DNA of 64,000 nucleotides, taken from Dioscorea cayenensis subsp. rotundata. Taxonomy: Eukaryota > Streptophyta > Magnoliopsida > Dioscoreales > Dioscoreaceae. The notes beneath the pieces are model-generated. The model made no database searches. It was given only the letters and a program-made list of their open reading frames with translations, and was not told the origin of the DNA. The position numbers and the translations under genes are program-made. Shown here piece by piece: positions 59,740 to 64,000 of this stretch (the first letter of the stretch is position 1; every line of letters starts with the position of its first letter). The stretch lies in contig NC_052481.1 in NCBI RefSeq assembly GCF_009730915.1, positions 21,984,461 to 22,048,460 on the forward strand, read 5' to 3'.

Positions 59740-60158
59740 CACATGAACTCCATCACCATCCATTACATCACCAACCACCTTAAAGAAGCTGAAGACCAGC
59801 AGTAAAACAAGTCTGAAACGCATCAATCTCATGCTTAGGAAAAGCCAAACCAAACTCAATACCTCCTCCTCCTCCTCCTCCTCCTCCGCCGCCAATCTCG
59901 GCCATGGACATAGCTCCAGTTTCTTTAATGGTGGTCACCTCCACCTTCACAGGCTTCCCCCACCCAAAATCAATCTCATAAACCCCCAACTTCGGCGAGC
60001 CGGCGATCGACAACGGCCTCTCACTAGACAAAGCCATAAGCTTTCTCGGCCATTCCTCAGCTTCTCTTAAAACTCCATGTTTCATAAGCTCATCAATGGC
60101 TTTTCCAATAGCCTCAGCAGCCACATGAACTCCATCACCATCCATTACATCACCAACC
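59740..60158. repeat. 37-bp dispersed repeat pair at the BAHD 2 3' end
   Basis: 59740-59776 and 60122-60158 are identical and in the same direction (starting CACATGAACTCCATCACC). The second copy codes GDVMDGDGVHV in BAHD 2; the first lies just after its stop codon, in the 3'UTR. Confidence 0.9.
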
Positions 60159-61156
60159 TTAACTTCTGTGAAACAGCAGCCAAGATAGTTACCGAAATAC
60201 GATGGCGGGATCGCCGGAGTCACCCGAGGTCTCGCATCCACGGCGAACACAAAATGAGCAGTTCTCTCACTTGGCCACTTTCTAGACCTAATCAAACACG
60301 TCCACATATAAGCACATGCAACCACAAACGTAGAACAATGGAATGGTGCTGCAAAGCCTGATCCATATTTGCTCATGATTGAGTCTTTGATCTTCTTGAT
60401 ATCTTCTTTGTTTAAAGAAAAGGTGGCGCAAACCAGTTCGTCGTCCGGCGAGTCAACGTTGGCTGAGAACACTTTGAGTTTGGCTTCCATGAGTCTAATG
60501 GCTTCAAGATTGACGGAGTAGAGCTTTTCGCTGTCGGAGATGATGTTGCGGTGAAGTAATGGTGGAGTGAATTTGGGAACTCCGGCGAGGTTTGTGGCAG
60601 CCCATGACTTGACGAAGTTGATGAAGCCAGTACCGTCTGAGACGACGTGCTTGATGGAGACCCCTAAGCAAAGGCCACCATGGTTGGGGAAACCAGTGAG
60701 TTGCAAGGCCATCAAAGAAGTGGATTCTTTGGTTAAGCTTGGGATTAATGGATGGAGTTTCTTGAAGTCTTTGGGTTGGTGGCCGGAGAGTTCTTGGAAG
60801 TCTCCGGTTGACTCGGAGAGTATAAGAGAGACTGAGTCGCCGTCGGTGTAGTGAATCTCGTAGTGATCTGGAGATGAAGAGGATGGCCTGACATGGCCGC
60901 ATAAGGGAAAGAAATGTTGGAGAGTGAGGGAAAGAGAGGATTTGAAGGTGGGGAGGTGGTGGGAGATGAAGTGGGAAGTGGAGAAGGATGGGAGTTTGAA
61001 GAAGAAGAGACGTTGGACGGCGCCGTAGGTGAGCCAGAGGATATCGAAGGAGTTGAGAGGGATTGAGGTGTCAGGGACTGAGCCTTTGGGAGGTGAAACC
61101 GTAGAATTCTCTAAGGTTTTGATCGGATGGAGTGGTGGTGATGAGGGTGTTTGCAT
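59780..61156 (-). CDS. BAHD acyltransferase 2, with a polyglycine insert
   Basis: Intronless, 458 residues from ATG 61156 (MQTPSSPPLHPIKTLENST). The HxxxD motif is GVSIKHVVSDGTG and the DFGWG motif is YEIDFGWGKPVKVE. The N-terminal SVPDTSIPLNSFDILWL, the VDARPRVTPAIPPSYFGN block and the C-terminal GAMSMAEIG...IEFGLAFPKHEIDAFQ closely match BAHD 1, so the two are local duplicates of a cytosolic acyl-CoA-dependent acyltransferase of the anthocyanin/phenolic glucoside clade. Between MAEIG and IEFGL a run of eleven glycines, coded by (GGA)n/(GGC)n repeats, replaces the ESGKEEGG of BAHD 1. A 37-base exact copy of its own codons (60122-60158) lies 4 bases after the stop. Confidence 0.92.
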   Translation of the reverse strand: MQTPSSPPLHPIKTLENSTVSPPKGSVPDTSIPLNSFDILWLTYGAVQRLFFFKLPSFSTSHFISHHLPTFKSSLSLTLQHFFPLCGHVRPSSSSPDHYEIHYTDGDSVSLILSESTGDFQELSGHQPKDFKKLHPLIPSLTKESTSLMALQLTGFPNHGGLCLGVSIKHVVSDGTGFINFVKSWAATNLAGVPKFTPPLLHRNIISDSEKLYSVNLEAIRLMEAKLKVFSANVDSPDDELVCATFSLNKEDIKKIKDSIMSKYGSGFAAPFHCSTFVVACAYMWTCLIRSRKWPSERTAHFVFAVDARPRVTPAIPPSYFGNYLGCCFTEVKVGDVMDGDGVHVAAEAIGKAIDELMKHGVLREAEEWPRKLMALSSERPLSIAGSPKLGVYEIDFGWGKPVKVEVTTIKETGAMSMAEIGGGGGGGGGGGIEFGLAFPKHEIDAFQTCFTAGLQLL

Positions 61157-61394
61157 GGCTGTGTTGTGATGAAAGTTGGAAATGTGTATTGGTTGTGTGA
61201 AGGAAGAAGCAGAAGAGAAAGGAACAAGAGGTTGATTTGGAGTCTTGGGCTGTTTTTCGTTCAGGAAACTGATGAGGATTTGTGTGGTGGTGCATGAATG
61301 GCAGTATGGCAGACTGGCAGTTATTAATTGTTATGGACTGTTTTTGCGGTCCGTGGAATCCATAAATATAAAAGAATTTTTTTAAAAAAAATTG

Positions 61395-61590
61395 ATAGAA
61401 TCACATGCCTAATGGCCTAGTGGTACTCGGTCCCTAAAAATTTCATGGAGATCGCGTGTTTGAGTCTTGCTCCACGCGATTTTTTATGCTTGGATGGGGT
61501 TGTTGTGGCCTAGTGGGGGACCGGACTGTGAAAGTGATGGGCAGTTACCACCATCATCAAAATTATTCATTTGGTTTTTATTTAAATTTT
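61395..61590 (+). mobile_element. tRNA-derived SINE
   Basis: TGGCCTAGTGG (61413-61423) is a good pol III A box and GTTTGAGTC (61458-61466) a near-perfect B box, 35 bases apart as in tRNA-derived SINEs. A tRNA-unrelated body follows. The element ends are not sharp and no target duplication was found by eye. It lies just upstream of the BAHD 2 promoter. Confidence 0.6.
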
Positions 61591-61599
61591 TATATTAAA

Positions 61600-62471
61600 A
61601 AAAACTCACTTTAATGCTTTTCTTAAAGTAGTAACCCAAGTTTTAGAACTTGCTTGGATGAAGTGAGGGATAAACTGATACAGTAATGAAAAGGGTGGGA
61701 GAAGAAGGGATGAATCTAAAGTAAGGATTTTTACTATTTCGTGTTTGGTTTGAAAGTAAAAAAAAAAAAAATAAAGTTATTTAGTATTATTACAAAAATA
61801 TCTTTATATTTATTTTAATATAAATACAAAAAATATAGATATCTGGATTATTTTTATTTATGATTTTGCACAACTAATCCAAATTTTTGGTTTGATCTTT
61901 TGTCATTCCAACATAAAATTCATCAAAATAAAAAAAAATAAAAACACAAATGTAATAAAAAAATACTGTTCCACAGGCAATTATAATAAATAATAATAAA
62001 ATAAATCGAGTAAAATAATTTCTATAAAATCATCAAAATACTTTGGTGGCTGCACTTTCATCCTTGTTTGTTTCTGTTTTGTCATTTTTTTTTCTTTTTT
62101 TAGTCTGATTGTTTCTTTGTTTGTTGTATTTTTTTTAAAATAAATGGGTGATTCATCCAATTTTTTTTTTTTTACTGACGAGTAATGTACAGGTATTAAA
62201 TAGTACTTTTATATCAATTTAGTTAATTGAAAAAATAAATATTAATGATTTTGAGATCCCAATATTTATGGAGCATGGCAAAAAGTCCAAGACATCTTGG
62301 CCCTTGGTTCCCGGACAAAAAAAATACTTAGAAGTTATGGTGTCTGTTGGGTCTTGTTGGAGAGGTCCTCTGTCCGCATGGGCTGTGGCTTACAGACTTC
62401 TTTTTTTATTTAAATGATGTAAAACTTCATTTTTACCTCTTCCTTTAAAGAGCTAAAAAATAGTCGTTTAA

Positions 62472-62506
<35 letters not shown>

Positions 62507-63240
62507 AAGCCCTGAGCTTCAATTATTTTTGGTTTTGTTGCATATATATTTTAAAAAATATATAGTTAAAAAGAGATCAAACACATGTAGTATAAAAGCA
62601 TAACATCAAGCGCACCTATTAGTAATGAAACAAGAAGCATTACAACATCAAAAGGAAAAAAAGCTAAAACAAAGACCATCTTTAAAATGACATAGCATAG
62701 GTATGGGACGTCCCTCTGAAGATGTAATCTATGACAAGCTTTTTCAAGTATCACTTGTACTAAGGTTAGACAAAGGTTCTCCAGGATCACTCACATTCCA
62801 TGGCCTCTGAGGACACAATTTGTTGCTTATAATTGGACTTTTAATCTATAGAAATAGAGATACTAGAAATTTCAAATAATTGAAAGTTAAGTGAGATGTT
62901 AAAGTAATAAAGTCCAACACTCACAGTGCTGTCTTAATATTTAGTTTTGGTTATCTTGTAGCTAGATTTAATTTATTTATCCTCTTTCAATTCTCTGATC
63001 ACATGAAGCAAGTTGCAGAACTGCATCTTGTTGAAATGTTTGTCCTTGATATAAATAATTCACTTCCCAAGAATTTGCAACAGAGATAGCAACCCAACTA
63101 AGATCAGTAATTTTTTTTTTTAATGTAAATGATTTATACATGTTTGGTGAACACTTTCAAACAAATTAGATAGCATGAAATTTTCTTCTCAAAACACATA
63201 AAAAACTATTTAAATGAATGACTTTGCATTTTGCAATTGA
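61600..63240. other. Intergenic; a LINE tail, no gene
   Basis: AT-rich. 62040-62172 is a plus-oriented LINE tail (AATAAATGGGTGATTCATCC then a T-run). A (TA)n tract lies at 62471-62499. No coding frame is supported. Confidence 0.4.
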
Positions 63241-63264
63241 GGTAGAATGTTTCTCCTCCAAAGG

Positions 63265-63404
63265 TTGGGTACAAGAGGCATCCATCCCTTTGAGCTTCTT
63301 TGATCTTTTACAAGTTCTCCGACTCAACTTCTCATTTCATTGATCACTTTCTTTCAACCTTGAAGGCCTCCCTCTCCTTCACCCTCCAGCACTTGCTCCT
63401 TCTT
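63265..63404 (+). pseudogene. BAHD acyltransferase N-terminal relic
   Basis: One frame reads EASIPLSFFDLL, matching the SIPL-FFDI segment of BAHD 1; a second reads YKFSDSTSHFIDHFLSTLKA then SLSFTLQHLLLL, matching the STSHFI--HLP-FKSSLSLTLQHFFPL segment of both genes. About 14 codons between the two are missing and the frame changes. The rest of the gene is absent. Orientation is opposite to the two complete genes. It is interrupted at its end by a SINE. Confidence 0.75.
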
Positions 63405-63630
63405 TTTTTTTGGAAAATGAGCGGGATGAACTCACTAGAGACCCCAGGGACATGCACAAGCCTCGGTGGAACAAGTGGGGATGAGGCCGAGCTCACATAG
63501 GCGCTGGAACCACTCGTACACAACCACTATTTACAACTCCCAGAAATGTACCCTCAGCCGAGAATCAAACTCTCACCACAGTGAGAGCTCTATCGGTGAC
63601 CCATGTACCAATAGACCCGCAGACCGTTGG
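63405..63630 (-). mobile_element. tRNA-derived SINE with 18-bp target duplication
   Basis: The 226-base insert is flanked by exact copies of CAGCACTTGCTCCTTCTT (63387-63404 and 63631-63648). On the minus strand it has an A-box-like TATTGGTACATGGG (63613-63600), a B box GTTTGATTC (63570-63562) and ends in an A-run (plus-strand T-run 63401-63411). All parts of a retroposed SINE are therefore present, and the clean duplication suggests recent insertion. Confidence 0.85.
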
Positions 63631-63719
63631 CAGCACTTGCTCCTTCTTAGCATGCAGCCCAAGTTCAAAGCAACAACCATTCCAAGAACAAGTTTGAGTA
63701 TGAATTTTCTTGCCTCATA

Positions 63720-63945
63720 GTTTCTCTCATGTGTCTTTTCTGTTTTTTTAATGTCTAATGGATTTGTTCTTAGTATCTGCTCTCCTGTTTTATTTGTCTG
63801 CACTATTTCTCTAATTTCCTCTTTCTATACTTTGCCTATATGTATTGTTTACCTAATTTGATTTCTCTACATTTTGTCTATACCGCTTGTTTTTATTTTA
63901 ATAAAATTATGATTTATTTATTATCTAAATAAAAGAAAGCATTAC
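63720..63945 (+). mobile_element. LINE 3'-tail fragment
   Basis: T-rich 3'UTR-like sequence ends TTTTAATAAAATTATGATTT then ATTTATTATCTA and A-rich sequence, the same tail type as elsewhere in the window. It starts shortly after the BAHD relic. Confidence 0.35.
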
Positions 63946-64000
63946 TAAATCCATTTTAACTACATTAAAAATTGGCTTTGATATATTTTTCAACCACTAA

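Noticed and set aside
1-64000. LTR retroelements, endogenous viral copies, tRNA or rRNA genes, CRISPR arrays
   Set aside because: Looked for paired long repeats, integrase, protease or capsid frames, cloverleaf-like sequences and regularly spaced repeats; none was found. The reverse transcriptase at 6.7-9.1 kb is of LINE type.

Overview
The window is nuclear DNA of a flowering plant. It is AT-rich, has many (TA)n tracts, spliced genes with GT-AG introns, and plant-specific families (LBD, AHL, WRC, BAHD, PPR, an HR-lesion-like protein). Gene style and low GC would suit a non-grass monocot such as a yam, but that is a weak inference.

Layout. 1-4450 is the right-hand part of an autonomous PIF/Harbinger DNA transposon with both genes (DDE transposase and Myb/SANT-like partner) apparently complete. 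Its right end abuts, or is inserted in, an L1-type LINE (4451-9206) that keeps the end of ORF1 and almost all of ORF2. 9207-13690 is repeat-rich and has no convincing gene. 13.7-16.4 kb is a SAP30-like gene (Sin3/HDAC complex subunit). 17.5-18.8 kb (-) is a two-exon WRC-domain gene and 22.0-22.9 kb (-) an AT-hook AHL gene whose conserved start codon reads CTG. 26.4-29.7 kb is the seven-exon deoxyhypusine hydroxylase gene, followed 315 bp later by an intronless PPR gene. 32.5-33.2 kb (-) is an LBD transcription factor. 39.5-41.7 kb (-) is an HR-lesion-inducing-like membrane protein gene. 43.0-50.0 kb (-) is ATG9 with nine coding exons plus a 5'UTR intron. 52.5-61.2 kb (-) holds two BAHD acyltransferase paralogues separated by a decayed CACTA transposon (about 54.1-58.8 kb) that has captured the last exon of a plastid pyruvate dehydrogenase E2 gene. 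A BAHD relic near 63.3 kb is interrupted by a tRNA-derived SINE with an 18-bp target duplication.

The host genes are not an operon and do not form one pathway. The only functional cluster is the BAHD family (two complete genes and one relic), which points to local tandem duplication of a specialised-metabolism gene. The rest are single housekeeping or regulatory genes: histone deacetylation, eIF5A hypusination, organelle RNA editing, autophagy and development. The most notable signals are the AHL start-codon loss, the gene capture inside the CACTA element and its place just upstream of a BAHD gene, an upstream in-frame ATG inside a perfect hairpin loop in the DOHH leader, and the tandem duplication that leads into the PPR start codon. 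I see no wholly new multi-gene system. No LTR retroelement, endogenous virus, tRNA, rRNA or CRISPR array was recognised.
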